This document shows, in pieces, positions 1-9,685 of a DNA stretch of 64,000 nucleotides (positions within the stretch are counted from its first letter, which is position 1; every line of letters starts with the position of its first letter). The stretch is taken from assembly GCF_024323335.1 (NCBI RefSeq), contig NC_066579.1, positions 357,880,900 to 357,944,899 on the forward strand. Direction: 5' to 3'. A program made the position numbers and the translations under genes. Below the pieces are notes generated by a model. It saw nothing but the letters and a program-made list of their open reading frames with translations, was not told the DNA's origin and did not search any database. This DNA is from Lathyrus oleraceus. Its lineage: Eukaryota > Streptophyta > Magnoliopsida > Fabales > Fabaceae.

Positions 1-2639
1 AAGTTGATGTATGTTTGGTTGACTTCTTTGAGCATGTTCAAAATTGTTTTGACTTTCTGATTTTCATTGACTGCCTTCCACTTGTCCAAATGAGATGAAA
101 TTTGACATGCTTACCATGCTATGTGTTAGGATTGATCATGATTTATTTGGTGATTTTTGGAAATGTTTGAGTTGACTTTTGATGCAAGTCTTTCTGTTGA
201 CTTCTATGAGCTCTCATTTGCCATGCTTTGACTTCTTTTGCTTATGAAATGATGATGATGCATGATATGAACATGAAACTAATTGGGTTTGCTTCCTAAA
301 TGTTTGAATTTGATTTTAATTGGACATTGCTTGCTGTTTTGGCTTTCTCATTCATTTTTGACCCTAGGCTTGTCCTAGTGGTCCTGTGGCTTATGTTTGA
401 GTTCATGTTTTCAGGTTAATCCACAAATGCTTCAAAGAGATCATTACAATTTGATTGAGTTCATCTGATTATCATGAGCTAACCTCTTTGTTTTGTAGGT
501 TGCTTGGCTCATATGCCTTGAGCATTGTGCTTTGCCCCTTTGTTAATTGTATTGACTGTTGATTCTTACCTCCTTTGCTTTAGCTTTTGAATTGTGTACT
601 GATCTGTTTGACTATTTCAGGTACCATTAGTTGCTTAGTTCTTTGAACTTGCTTTGCTTTGCTTTAATAGCAACTTGCTTTGAGGTATAATCCCTTAATC
701 TTCATGTAGTCTGGAAGACCTGGCCTGTTACTTGGCCAGGCAACTGTCTGAAGTCCTCCTTAAGAGGCAATGTTTGTGTTTGTTTACAATTTGTCCTTGT
801 ACATATTCAAAGACCTCCTAAGTGAAGAGGCAATTGGCAGAACCCAAGGGATATGCAACCTATCCCCTGCTATTCTGTGTGTCATCTGCTTTGCTCACAC
901 CACTGTGTTGATGCATTGCAGATACAAACCCAAGATCTTGTACAATTGTACAGTTGAGTCAGTATCAAATGTGTAGAAGGGTTCCCACTTTCTGAACCCA
1001 CACATTCTTGTCTTGAGCTCTCCCTGACCAGGGATAAGAGCAATGAGGCACACCCCTCATCTCCTTTCATCTGCTTCACCTTAGCCCCTCAATGGCAAGG
1101 TTAAGAGCTAACACTACCCAGTTCCAGTGGTTTGTTTGTTGAGGTTGATATGACCCCTCGACTAAAACCTAGCCTTGATGTTTGAGCCCCTTGTTGGTGT
1201 GTTTATTTCATGCTGTATGTGTTTGTGTGGTGTGATTGTATCCCCTAGGTCTGCTAGACTCCGCGTAGTCTCGTTTGCATGTCAATTAAGGTAGCACGGT
1301 TCCTTCGTCTAGGACTTCCTTTCTTGCTTGAGCTTTCCTAAAACACAAACAAACATTATCCCCTCTTAAGGATACGTCCACTCCTTCTACTACAGATGAG
1401 TAAGTCTCCAAAGGTCGAGCATCAGGTAGATTGCGCAGTGACGTTGTCCACTTAAAAAACACAAACCAACGGGCATAGTTTAGCCGAACTACGGCAACTC
1501 TGATTCTCATGTCCAGATGAGATACGTAGGCACGAGATGCGATGTCTTGTCGAGTTTGACTAACCACTAACACTAATTCATTTCTCTCGCCCTCGTTGCG
1601 ATTGAGACCTCCCCTTTCTCTTGCCCTAGTTGCAATCGAGACCCTTGCTTCCTGTGCAAGTTAGGTTAGGTGTGGCTTGCTTCCTGTGCAAGTTAGCTAG
1701 AAACCTTAACTTAGGGATGATTTTGCATGACAACATCTAGGCTCGAGTCGTAGTCTCCCTAGTGTTGTGTCTCCCTCTGTTATCTGGTTAGGCTAGTCCT
1801 TTTTCCCTGCGTAGGGGAACTACATCGCCCTGATCTTCATACCAGATGAAGTATGTAGGCAGGAGATTGAGCTGATCTCTCCGGGCGCCCTTTTTTTTCT
1901 TTTTGTGTGTGTTGTTTGACAGTTGCTAGGCTCGAGTGCCTGACTCCTTAGCAATTTGTTGTCTGTTTGTTTGAGTGTGTGCTTGACAGTTATAGGCTCG
2001 AGTCCCCGACTCCCTATTAACCTGTTGTGTTGTTGTGTGCTTGGAAGCTGATGTAAGTCCATCGAGTGGCATTCGGGTTCCAGTGTGTGTGTGTTTTGGT
2101 TCGGATGCTGATGTAAGTCCAGTGATTGGCATTCAGGCTCCACGTTTGCCTTTGCCTGCGTTTGTTTGTGTGCGTGTTAGCCGAGCTACGGATGCTCTGA
2201 TTCTCCTTCGTCCGAGGAGATACGTATGCATAGGATGCGCTATCCTAGCGAGCATGTGTCGTTTCCCCAGTCCGAACTACTTCGACTCTGATGTCTATGC
2301 CTGATAGACTAAGTAGGCCCAGGATGCGGTATCCTGCCGAGTCAGTTTCAGTCTGTTTTCTTGTGTCTCTTTCAGCCAGTGTGTGTGAGTGTGAGCAGTG
2401 TTATAGCAACCATTTTTCCTTCCTTTTGTGCGTGGATCCCGTCGAGTACGACGGATGCGTAGGGGTGCTAATACCTTCCCTTCGCATAACCGACTCCCGA
2501 ACCCATTATCTTTGGTCGCGAGACCATGTCTTTCCTAGGTTTACTCTGAGCGTTTCCTTTCCCTCTTTTGGGATAAATAACGCACGGTGGCGGCTCTGTT
2601 GTTTCTTGTTTTCCCGCCGGTTTTTCGCGTAATGCGACA
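1..2639 (+). repeat. Ogre-A 5' LTR (3' half only; cut by window edge)
   Basis: This stretch is nearly identical to 13194-15865, with offset 13193 at its left end and 13226 at its right end. The offset change reflects a 33-bp extra copy of a short tandem repeat in the other LTR near 14886-14919. The LTR ends in GCGACA at 2634-2639 and is followed two bases later by a tRNA-Arg primer site. About a dozen substitutions separate the two LTRs over 2.6 kb. The length class (5.27 kb for the complete partner) fits legume Ogre elements. Short ORFs inside it occur in both LTR copies and have no protein-like features. Confidence 0.93.
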
Positions 2640-2641
2640 GT

Positions 2642-2659
2642 TGGCGACTCTGCTGGGGA
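2642..2659 (+). other. Primer binding site of Ogre-A (tRNA-Arg)
   Basis: TGGCGACTCTGCTGGGGA starts two bases after the LTR end. It is complementary to the 3' end of a plant tRNA-Arg including CCA. Ogre elements are known to use tRNA-Arg as minus-strand primer. The same 18-mer occurs on the minus strand at 43253-43270 for Ogre-C. Confidence 0.92.
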
Positions 2660-3225
2660 AAAAGAGAAGTTGACCTGTGCTGGTCCGTCTTCCCTAAGCG
2701 AGTCTCTCCTAGCGCTCTCTAGGTTAGGGCTTTGTTTGCTGTTGTATTTATTGCATTCATTTGTATATATGTGCATTTATTGTTTGCATTTATTGTGTGC
2801 ATTGATGTTTGCATTCATTCATATTCATTTGCTGGCTGTGCTGTGTTTCTCTGTTTGGGGTGGGAGTTACTCGAGGTAAAAGGCCCAATACCCAGGCTAT
2901 GAGTGAAATCTAGGAAACCTAGGAATAGAGTGATTCATGGGAAGCGGGTGGTGTACGCCACTTAGCGGAACATTGACATCACGAGCAGTTCAGACCCTGG
3001 TGGGATATTATCGGTGCATACATCGGGTGTGCACAGGATGATATTCTGCGAAAGGTTATTTATGCTGCGTTTCTCTCGACCTTACCCTGGCCTAGATGAC
3101 ACCCGTGAGTGGGGAGGGATTGATCATTTTAACAGGTACAGTTGGTGACTCTCGGTACAGATGGTGACTGTGAATTATGGACATTTATTTCTGGGACGCC
3201 GGAGTTCTGTCCGTGGTTTATCAGC

Positions 3226-3247
3226 GGATTCCGTTTATTTCGGATCC
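3226..3247 (+). other. Leader stem-loop 1 (TTTATTT loop)
   Basis: GGATTCCG and CGGATCC flank a TTTATTT loop and pair with one unpaired base. A second stem-loop with the same loop but a different stem lies about 109 bases downstream. Confidence 0.5.
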
Positions 3248-3334
3248 CCGGGTTGAATTTGAGAGTACCTGTTCAGAGGATCTGGCTGTCATCCGTTCAG
3301 TGGATGTTCCTGTGATGGTAGTGATGTAATCTCC

Positions 3335-3355
3335 AGTTCCGTTTATTTCGGAACT
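3335..3355 (+). other. Leader stem-loop 2 (TTTATTT loop)
   Basis: AGTTCCG (3335-3341) and CGGAACT (3349-3355) form a perfect 7-bp stem around the loop TTTATTT. The loop and the inner CCG/CGG pairs match stem-loop 1, while the outer stem differs but still pairs. Confidence 0.55.
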
Positions 3356-3755
3356 TCCCAAGTCGGATTTATGGTGACTTGGTTCTTCAGATTGGTTTCA
3401 GATGACAGTATCAGTTGACTTTGGGTTTCAGATGGATTGTGACTCCGAGTTCCAGCTGAAGCTTCGACCCTGTGCCTTGAGACGCACAGCCTGACCAGTC
3501 ATGTTGCATCATTTGCATCATAGCATATTTATTTTCAAAAAATAATAATGCAAGAAAAAAGTTAACTCGCATACGCATATCCTTTATCAGGATCATTCAT
3601 GATAAAATAGCATCCGCATCATGCATATCATGCACATAACATCCTTGCATTGCAGACATGTTTGGGAGAGACTTCTCACTTTGGTTCCTGACTGAGACAG
3701 GATTGCTGATCGTCGTCCGCACCGCTACTCAACAAGATTAAATCAACAGAGGAGT

Positions 3756-4592
3756 ATGGACCAGGTTCAAGCTGAGCTAGCTGAGATGAGGGCGAACATG
3801 GCCCAGTTCATGAACATGATGCAAGGGGTCGTTCAGGGGCAAGAGGAGCTGCGTGCCTTAGCCCAGAGACTGGAAGCCGTGATTCCACCAGTCCACCGTG
3901 CTTCACCAGTGGGTGTACCCGTTCATGAGAATGCTGCTGTCACTATTCTCGTCAATGATTATGCCGTGGGTGATGAATTGAGGGGGATCAGAATCAGTGA
4001 ACAGCCTCTTGCTGCAGAGACTGTTAATGTCAGAGCAACCCGCGCTCCGGTTCGCCATCCTGGCTCTTCAAGTTCTTCCGGTTCTAAGAAAACATTCTCT
4101 GGGGCACCCAAAAGGGGAGAAAGTGAAACAAATGCTGTGCACCGTCGGAGGAGTGCGAACAGAGAACTATATCGTCGGGTCGCTGCTGTAACTACTCCAG
4201 CCACTCAAACTCAACAGCAACAGAGAAGACCAACTCAGCAGCATCAGCATCAACAACATCGTCCTCAGCAGCAGGCTTACTAGCCTCCCAACGATAATCA
4301 AGCTGGTACAAGTAATGAGAGGAAGAAGATCATTTTTGATCCAATCCCCATGTCCTACGCCGAACTGTATCCCTCTCTGATAGAGCGGAACTTGATTACT
4401 CCCAGAGACCCGCCGCCCATACCCGTCAGCCCTCGGTGGTGGTATAGGCCTGAACAACATTGTGTGTATCATTCAGGTGCTCCTGGTCACGATGTGGATA
4501 GCTGCTTTCAGCTGAAGATGAAGGTTCAAGACCTTGTAAGGTCAGGTATTCTGATCTTGGAGGATTTAGGCCCCCGTGTTAATCAAGCCTGA
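3756..4592 (+). pseudogene. gag: Ogre-A gag remnant (central capsid part deleted, internal TAG)
   Basis: One reading frame runs from ATG 3756 to TGA 4592, broken by TAG at 4281-4283. The N-terminus (MDQVQAELAEMRANM...) looks like the coiled-coil start of an Ogre Gag. It then jumps to a Ser-rich and Gln/His-rich linker, so the conserved central capsid domain seen in Ogre-C (39979-40314) is missing. After the stop come FDPIPMSYAELYPSLI, the WWYRPE motif and a modified zinc-knuckle-like CX2H...GHX4C stretch (CVYHSGAPGHDVDSC), all typical of the Ogre Gag C-terminus. The TAG lies where a Gln-rich tract continues, so a CAG to TAG change is likely. It cannot encode a working capsid. Confidence 0.8.
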
Positions 4593-5015
4593 AGATAACA
4601 AGTCCTGGGCTGGCGCCGACTTTTCTTCAAAAGGGTTGTTCAGAAAACAGAAGCTGCTGATGCAAGAGATACTGACAGTTGTCATCCCCGGTGGGATCTA
4701 TCACAATTGGGTCACTGTAGGCTTTACTACAGTTGTTCATAAGTCAGAGCAATAATCACTTTGTTTAAAAACCCTTCTCCCATGCCAAAAGGAGAAGTGA
4801 TGACATTGTTGGCAACATTTTGTGCAATGATATTTTCATTCAAATAATTCATGTTAAACATTTGTTTTTCCATTTGTTTTCCCTTTTCGCTTTTTGCATG
4901 AAATTGGTGATCACAAAAAATCCTAAAAACAAGAATAAAAGCAATCTTTTCATCTGCATAACGATTGTCTTGTTTGATTTTCAAAGTGCTTTTTATACTC
5001 AAAATCTTTATGCAG
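4593..5015 (+). pseudogene. Degenerate gag-pro junction and 3' part of the Ogre intron
   Basis: No open frame continues after gag. The protease motif (DTGSS) present in Ogre-C and E is absent, so the protease region is deleted. The right end looks like the 3' part of the Ogre intron: a T-rich tract followed by TTTATGCAG with AG at 5014-5015, then the exon sequence GTTGTTTCTCAAACCC, which corresponds to the acceptor sites at 37224 and 61556. The donor site is not certain. Confidence 0.6.
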
Positions 5016-5202
5016 GTTGTTTCTCAAACCCATTAAACATAGTGATCAGACGTCATCTCCCAATTTTGAATTCCCTGTATTCGAAGCGGAAGAAGATGAT
5101 GTTGAAGGGATTCCTGACGAGATTTCTCGACTTCTTGAGCAAGAAAAGAAGATCACTCAGCTGCATCTCGAGAATCAGCAGAACAGCCAACTGGGGCATT
5201 AA
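5016..5202 (+). pseudogene. Ogre-A pol N-terminus remnant (exon after the intron)
   Basis: The product (LKPIKHSDQTSSPNFEFPVFEAEEDD...) matches the N-terminus of the Ogre-E RT polyprotein (LKPVEHNDIMPSPNFEHSVFEAEEEE) and that of Ogre-C. It stops at TAA 5200-5202, before any RT motif. RT, both RNase H domains and most of integrase are missing from Ogre-A. Confidence 0.78.
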
Positions 5203-5330
5203 AAAAAAAAAAGAAAAAAAATTAATCAAAAAAAAAAAAAAAAAAACAAAGAAAGAGAGGGTGCAAAATCAAAAGAAATCAAAAGCAAAATCAAAAGAAA
5301 ACAAAAGAGAATAGCACCCTCAAAGTCCCA
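5203..5330 (+). repeat. A-rich low-complexity tract at a deletion junction
   Basis: Long A runs with AAAATCAAAAG repeats fill the gap where the body of pol should be. GAGGGTGC (near 5258) and GCACCCTC (near 5314) bracket the tract as inverted repeats. It may be filler or expansion at the internal deletion junction. Confidence 0.6.
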
Positions 5331-5637
5331 AGTTGGCTGATGCTGAATTCGATCGAAAAGAAGAAATCAACTGCCATGTGTCATGGTCAATCATATCAGC
5401 AGAGAGTGAAAAGAGCACGCGATAAGAAGGTCAAGCCTCGTGTGTTCCGAGGGACCTTGTGCTTAAGAAAGTCTTGTCTTTCACGCCCGGTTCCAGGGGC
5501 AAGTGAACTCTGCAAGCCATGAACGTCCATATGTTGTCAAAAGAGCCTCTTCAGGCAGTGTTCTGACACTTACTACAATGGATGAAGAAGTTCACTCGTC
5601 CTGTGGATTCTGATGCAGTCAAGAAATACTTCGCCTA
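5331..5637 (+). pseudogene. Ogre-A integrase C-terminus remnant
   Basis: Residues such as AMCHGQSYQQRVKRARDKKV and KPRVF match the integrase C-terminal region of Ogre-E (ALCHGQLYQKRMKQAFDRKV, KPREF). Frameshifts then break the chromo-like tail. The last part FTRPVDSDAVKKYFA with its TAA at 5635-5637 is again readable and aligns with the Ogre-E end (LPRPVNTDAVKKYFA, stop at 58097). This fixes the end of pol and the start of the 3' UTR. Confidence 0.8.
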
Positions 5638-5661
5638 AGATAAAAACAAAAAAGCAGAATA

Positions 5662-5835
5662 GCTCGCTAAGTCGAACACCCCAAAGGGCGACTTAGGCAA
5701 AAAGGAGCGTCTCGGTGGATTGAAAACCCGAAAGGGCAATCCAGGCAAAAGTTAGAGACATTGAAAAAAAAAAAGAATTTGCATCCCGCTAGATTGATCA
5801 CCTCACACTGGGGCAATCTAGGCAAAAATTAGGGA
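5662..5835 (+). ncRNA. Three tandem stem-loops right after pol (Ogre-A)
   Basis: Stem 1 pairs GCTAAGTCG (5666-5674) with CGACTTAGG (5689-5697). Stem 2 pairs GGATTG (5717-5722) with CAATCC (5737-5742) and has an inner CCC-GAAA-GGG hairpin. Stem 3 pairs CTAGATTG (5789-5796) with CAATCTAG (5814-5821). Each is followed by GGCAAAA and usually a TTAG. The stems differ in sequence but keep pairing, and the same three units occur in Ogre-E (57925-58077, minus strand). This supports a conserved RNA structure; its function is unknown. Confidence 0.7.
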
Positions 5836-7171
5836 TTTGGCAAGAAACTGCATCTTGACAAGACTGTGCTCTATATCTGTCATCCGTCAGGGATTCTCGA
5901 TTCGTCTTCGACTGAAGCTCCGAATACATCGAAAATTCGGAATGGTAGAGGAAAGGTCATTATGTTCAATGTAGCCCTCTCCAATATATATCACCGATTT
6001 CAAACTTGTACAGATCTATGGAGTCTCGCCCTTTGCAGGCTACCATTCTATCACATCAATTTGAGCTTTTATCCAATTATTTGCACTCTTATTTGTTTCA
6101 ACTCAACAAATGTTTTGCATGTTTTAATTGATAAAGTATCATTGTTTTTCAAAATAAACAAATTTTTCAAAAAAAATTGTTCTTAAACAAAGTGAACATT
6201 CACGATGATGGAAGGATACTTAGGAGATCCGCAGTGCTCTCCCGAGGGTGGTATGATTACCAACAGGTAAGACAATTGTTCGTATCTCGAGCATGACTGT
6301 ATCTTTTTTCCTGCAGAACATTTTCATGGTTTCTCCTCAACGAGGTTGCTCAGTGCAGTGTTGGTTGAAGTTGTTCGCCTTCATGTTCCCGGCAGTACAA
6401 CATTCTTCCTCCAGGTCCCTGTTAGCCCTATTGTGGGGCATCTCCAGTATAGGTTTGTTCGAGCCCTACCGTGGGGCATTCCCAGCAAGGTTACTATTGA
6501 AATACTTTTTGTGGGGCAGTTCCCCAAGCAGAGTGTTTACTGAAGACGTTAGCGTTCGTCTCTCCAACAGAGCAGTCTTCTCCTCTCCCCGCAGGATGAT
6601 TGTTCCCTATTATCCCAGTCCCCAGTGGATTTTCTTTGCTCTCTGGTGACTTTGGTTTTCCCTCCGGAAGAGTGGTGCCGGAGGGTTGATCCCTGGCCCT
6701 GTGTTTACATGTCTGTTTGTCAGCATTCATCATACATTTTAGGTAGAATGCATACATGCATAATCATAGCATTTGGATACTCATGATGCAGCTGTTGCCA
6801 TGTATCTGTTGATGGTTGTCTCCTGCTATTTTCTAATACAGATCTCCTCAGTAGATCCTCCTAGCAGAGTTGGGTGTGTCTGATCTCTTCATGTAGAGCC
6901 AACCCCTTAAGCAGAAAGTGTCTATCCTTTCCTGCCATTTCCCCACTGAGATACATCCTCGTGGATGACGGTTGTTTCCGTTCCCTCCCAACACACATTG
7001 GGATGGGTTTTCCCTATTGAGTTCTTTCCTCATTAGGATGAGTCTTGTTTCAGTCTGCCTTTTTGGATCGATCCTAAATTGGCTTCCTGTTGGCTGTCTC
7101 TTGTGCTTCCCTGGGGCATAAATGAATAGTCGCTCACTAACCGGCACTCATTCATCTTATCCTCAGCGGAA

Positions 7172-7615
7172 TTTGTTGGCATCTACCTACGAACCGGTAG
7201 CTGTAAGTCCTTTCTTTACGGTCTTCTACCCACTACCCGGTAGTTGTAAATCCTTTTTCTCACTCTGTCTCTCAGCAGATCGTTTGTTGGCATCTACCTA
7301 CGAACCGGTAGCTGTAAGTCCTTTCTTTACGGTCTTCTACCCACTACCCGGTAGTTGTAAATCCTTTTTCTCACTCTGTCTCTCAGCAGATCGTTTGTTG
7401 GCATCTACCTACGAACCGGTAGCTGTAAGTCCTTTCTTTACGGTCTTCTACCCACTACCCGGTAGTTGTAAATCCTTTTTCTTACTCTGTCTCTCAGCAG
7501 ATCGTTTGTTGGCCTCTACCTACAAACCGGTAGCTGTAAGTCCTATCTTTGTGGTTTTCTACCTACTAACCGGTAAAGTTGTAAAATCCCACGTTCTCCC
7601 CTTGTTGGAGTTAAC
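7172..7615 (+). repeat. Four 111-bp tandem repeats
   Basis: Units start at 7172, 7283, 7394 and 7505. The first three are almost identical and the fourth is diverged. Each unit contains two related halves with ACCGGTAG or CCCGGTAG cores that can pair with an upstream CTACC. Because 111 is divisible by 3, a 185-codon frame (7122-7679) stays open through the array and would give a 37-residue repeat. I regard that as a by-product. A further partial unit lies at 7656-7690. Confidence 0.92.
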
Positions 7616-7882
7616 CCTTTGTGCTCATCCTATCGATGACTGGTTACTTTTCCGTGGTTTTCTACCTACTAACCGGTAGATGTAATCCCCTCCTTGCAGT
7701 TATCAGTATCCGGTTTGCGGTGTTGATATTCTTTTCCCCTCTGGATACTTGCCTTGATCAAGCAGTATTGTCCCCTTTGGGTCTTCCCCTTCTTTTTGGA
7801 TATTTGCTCCGAGTTAGCAACTTTATCCTCTTTTGATTGGTCATCCTTGCATACCTAGTCCTGGTACCGATGCCTTTCTTGT

Positions 7883-8310
7883 CGGTCGATTATCCATTTA
7901 ACAACCTGCAACCCGGTTATGGATAATCTTCCATGCGAGGTTATTATCTACGTTTTGACGGCTATAGATAATATATCTCATGCACTCTTTGGTCAATCTT
8001 TCGATTGTTATCACCAGCAGAGTAAGATTCGTATTCCTTGTGGAATCGAATGTCCATCCTTTAACAAGTTTGCTTTCGCTCTCTTCAGGATGATTTCGGT
8101 CGTTTATCCATTTAACAACCTACAACCCGGTTATGGATAATCTTCCATGCGAGGTTATTATCTACGTTCTGACGGCTATAGATAATATATCTCATGCACT
8201 CTTTGGTCAATCTTTTGATTGTTTTCTCCAGCAGAGTAAGGTTCGTATTCCCTATGGAATCGGATGTCCATCCTTTAACAAAGACTGCTTTTCTAGCCCT
8301 CTTCAGGATG
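7883..8310 (+). repeat. 214-bp tandem duplication
   Basis: 7883-8096 and 8097-8310 are two head-to-tail copies, seen for example from CGGTCG at 7883 and 8097 and from ATGGATAATCTTCCATGCGA at 7919 and 8133. They differ by scattered substitutions and a small indel near the right end. Confidence 0.9.
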
Positions 8311-8449
8311 TTGAGTGTTTTGGAAAACAAACCAATTCACGCTTTGGTCGGTCACCCGTTTCATACCTACGACCCGGTATCCTTGGTGTTCCTTCCTGTT
8401 TGCTCGCTGTTGTGACCTTGATCCCCGAGTGGAGCGGGTTTCACGAAAT

Positions 8450-9110
8450 ATTTCTCCAGCAGAGTTCATCCCACCAGTGGATTGGACAGGTTTCAGTAGC
8501 GGGTCGATACCTGCATCCCCAGCTGAGTTTGTTTCTACTTGTGAGTTATGCGGGTCGTCCCCGACAGGGTAACAGTTTTTTCCCAAAGCAGAGTTTATCG
8601 TATCTGAGGTTTGTATGAGCCTTATCCCCAGAGAGTTGCTTGGTTTATCTTACCCAGCGGAGCAATTATTTCCCCAAGCGGAGTTCTTGTGAATTGATTG
8701 GGATGTCCTCAGCAATTTTACTTTTGCCAGTAGCAAGCTGCTTTATTACTCCCCAGCGAGTTACCTTGTCTTCCCCAGCGGAATTGTATTGAAGGTTTCT
8801 CAGCACAGTCGTCCTGTGTATTCCCCGACGGAGTTCTCATCATTTTGCATTTTGCATGTAGTAATCATTGCATCCTCAAAACTGCGTAGCATTTCCATTC
8901 CATATGGAGCATTACGCCATAGAAAAATTCAAACATATGCATTCATGTGTTCGGAACCCCATCAGACTGTATCCCCTGCAGCGACGGATTTTTGTTCAAC
9001 CTGTACAACACATTTGCTACAGTTGCTCCAGTCAACATTTGGTGTTAATAATCCCCACAGAGTTTTATTTCCTCATCCGTTGGTGAAAGGAAAGCCTGCT
9101 TCTCCCCAGT
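8450..9110 (+). repeat. Dispersed CCCCAGCRGAGTT motifs
   Basis: Variants of (T)CCCCAGC(A/G)GAGTT recur, for example at 8453-8466, 8516-8529, 8582-8595, 8671-8685, 8751-8764, 8772-8786 and 9050-9064. Others occur outside this block at 8009, 8228, 9755 and 10111. The core equals the tRNA-Arg 3' end (CCCCAGCAGAGTCG) and is therefore complementary to the PBS at 2642-2659. A corresponding set occurs in Ogre-E (56690-57430). Confidence 0.65.
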
Positions 9111-9190
9111 GAAACCCCCTGCAAGTGTTCAGCCTTGCCCTGTCATCTTGTGGATGTCAGTATCCCGTCAGCACCCGCGTGTGTTGTTTC

Positions 9191-9640
9191 TTTGGTGTCG
9201 GTAAACACCATCCTTCGGTGATTTCCAGTCATGCGTAAGTGTCTGGTCTTCTTTGGTGTCGGTAAACACCATCCTTCGGTGATTTCCAGTCATGCGTAAG
9301 TGTCTGGTCTTCTTTGGTGTCGGTAAACACCATCCTTCGGTGATTTCCAGTCATGCGTAAGTGTCTGGTCTTCTTTGGTGTCGGTAAACACCATCCTTCG
9401 GTGATTTCCAGTCATGCGTAAGTGTCTGGTCTTCTTTGGTGTCGGTAAACACCATCCTTCGGTGATTTCCAGTCATGCGTAAGTGTCTGGTCTTCTTTGG
9501 TGTCGGTAAACACCATCCGTCGGTGATTTCCAGTCATGCGTAAGTGTCTGGTCTTCTTTGGTGTCGGTAAACACCATCCTTCGGTGATTTCCAGTCATGC
9601 GTAAGTGTCTGGTTTTCTTTTGATGTCGGTAAACATCCTC
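9191..9640 (+). repeat. Seven 61-bp tandem repeats plus one diverged unit
   Basis: Copies of TTTGGTGTCGGTAAACACC... start at 9191, 9252, 9313, 9374, 9435, 9496 and 9557. An altered eighth begins near 9618. The copies are almost identical (one has CCGTCGG in place of CCTTCGG), which indicates recent expansion. Each unit includes a GGTGTCGGTAAACACC inverted repeat. Confidence 0.95.
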
Positions 9641-9685
9641 TTTCGATGTTCATAACGTCGCTATCCCTTCCCTAGTGAAGATTAC

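Larger units (their letters stand above)
2660..3755 (+). other. Ogre-A untranslated leader
   Basis: About 1.1 kb without a credible ORF lies between the PBS and the gag remnant. Autonomous Ogre elements carry an extra ORF1 here (a degraded one is seen in Ogre-C), so ORF1 has been lost in Ogre-A. The leader contains two stem-loops with the same TTTATTT loop (3226-3247 and 3335-3355) and two GGTGACT repeats near 3142-3170. Leader sequence normally carries packaging and dimerisation signals, but nothing here proves that role. Confidence 0.7.

Noticed and set aside
770..976. 68-codon ORF repeated identically at 13963-14169, and other short LTR ORFs
   Set aside because: They recur only because they lie in the two LTRs of Ogre-A; no family features or start context.
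4820..5314. 164-codon ORF ending in Lys-rich sequence
   Set aside because: It runs through the intron remnant and an A-rich tract in a frame different from the pol remnant.
7122..7679. 185-codon ORF with 37-residue repeats
   Set aside because: It is explained by a 111-bp tandem DNA repeat in the Ogre-A 3' UTR; no domain, and it lies between non-coding arrays.
9191..9640. Regular 61-bp array that could look like a CRISPR
   Set aside because: Units are contiguous and without unique spacers, and the context is a plant retrotransposon.
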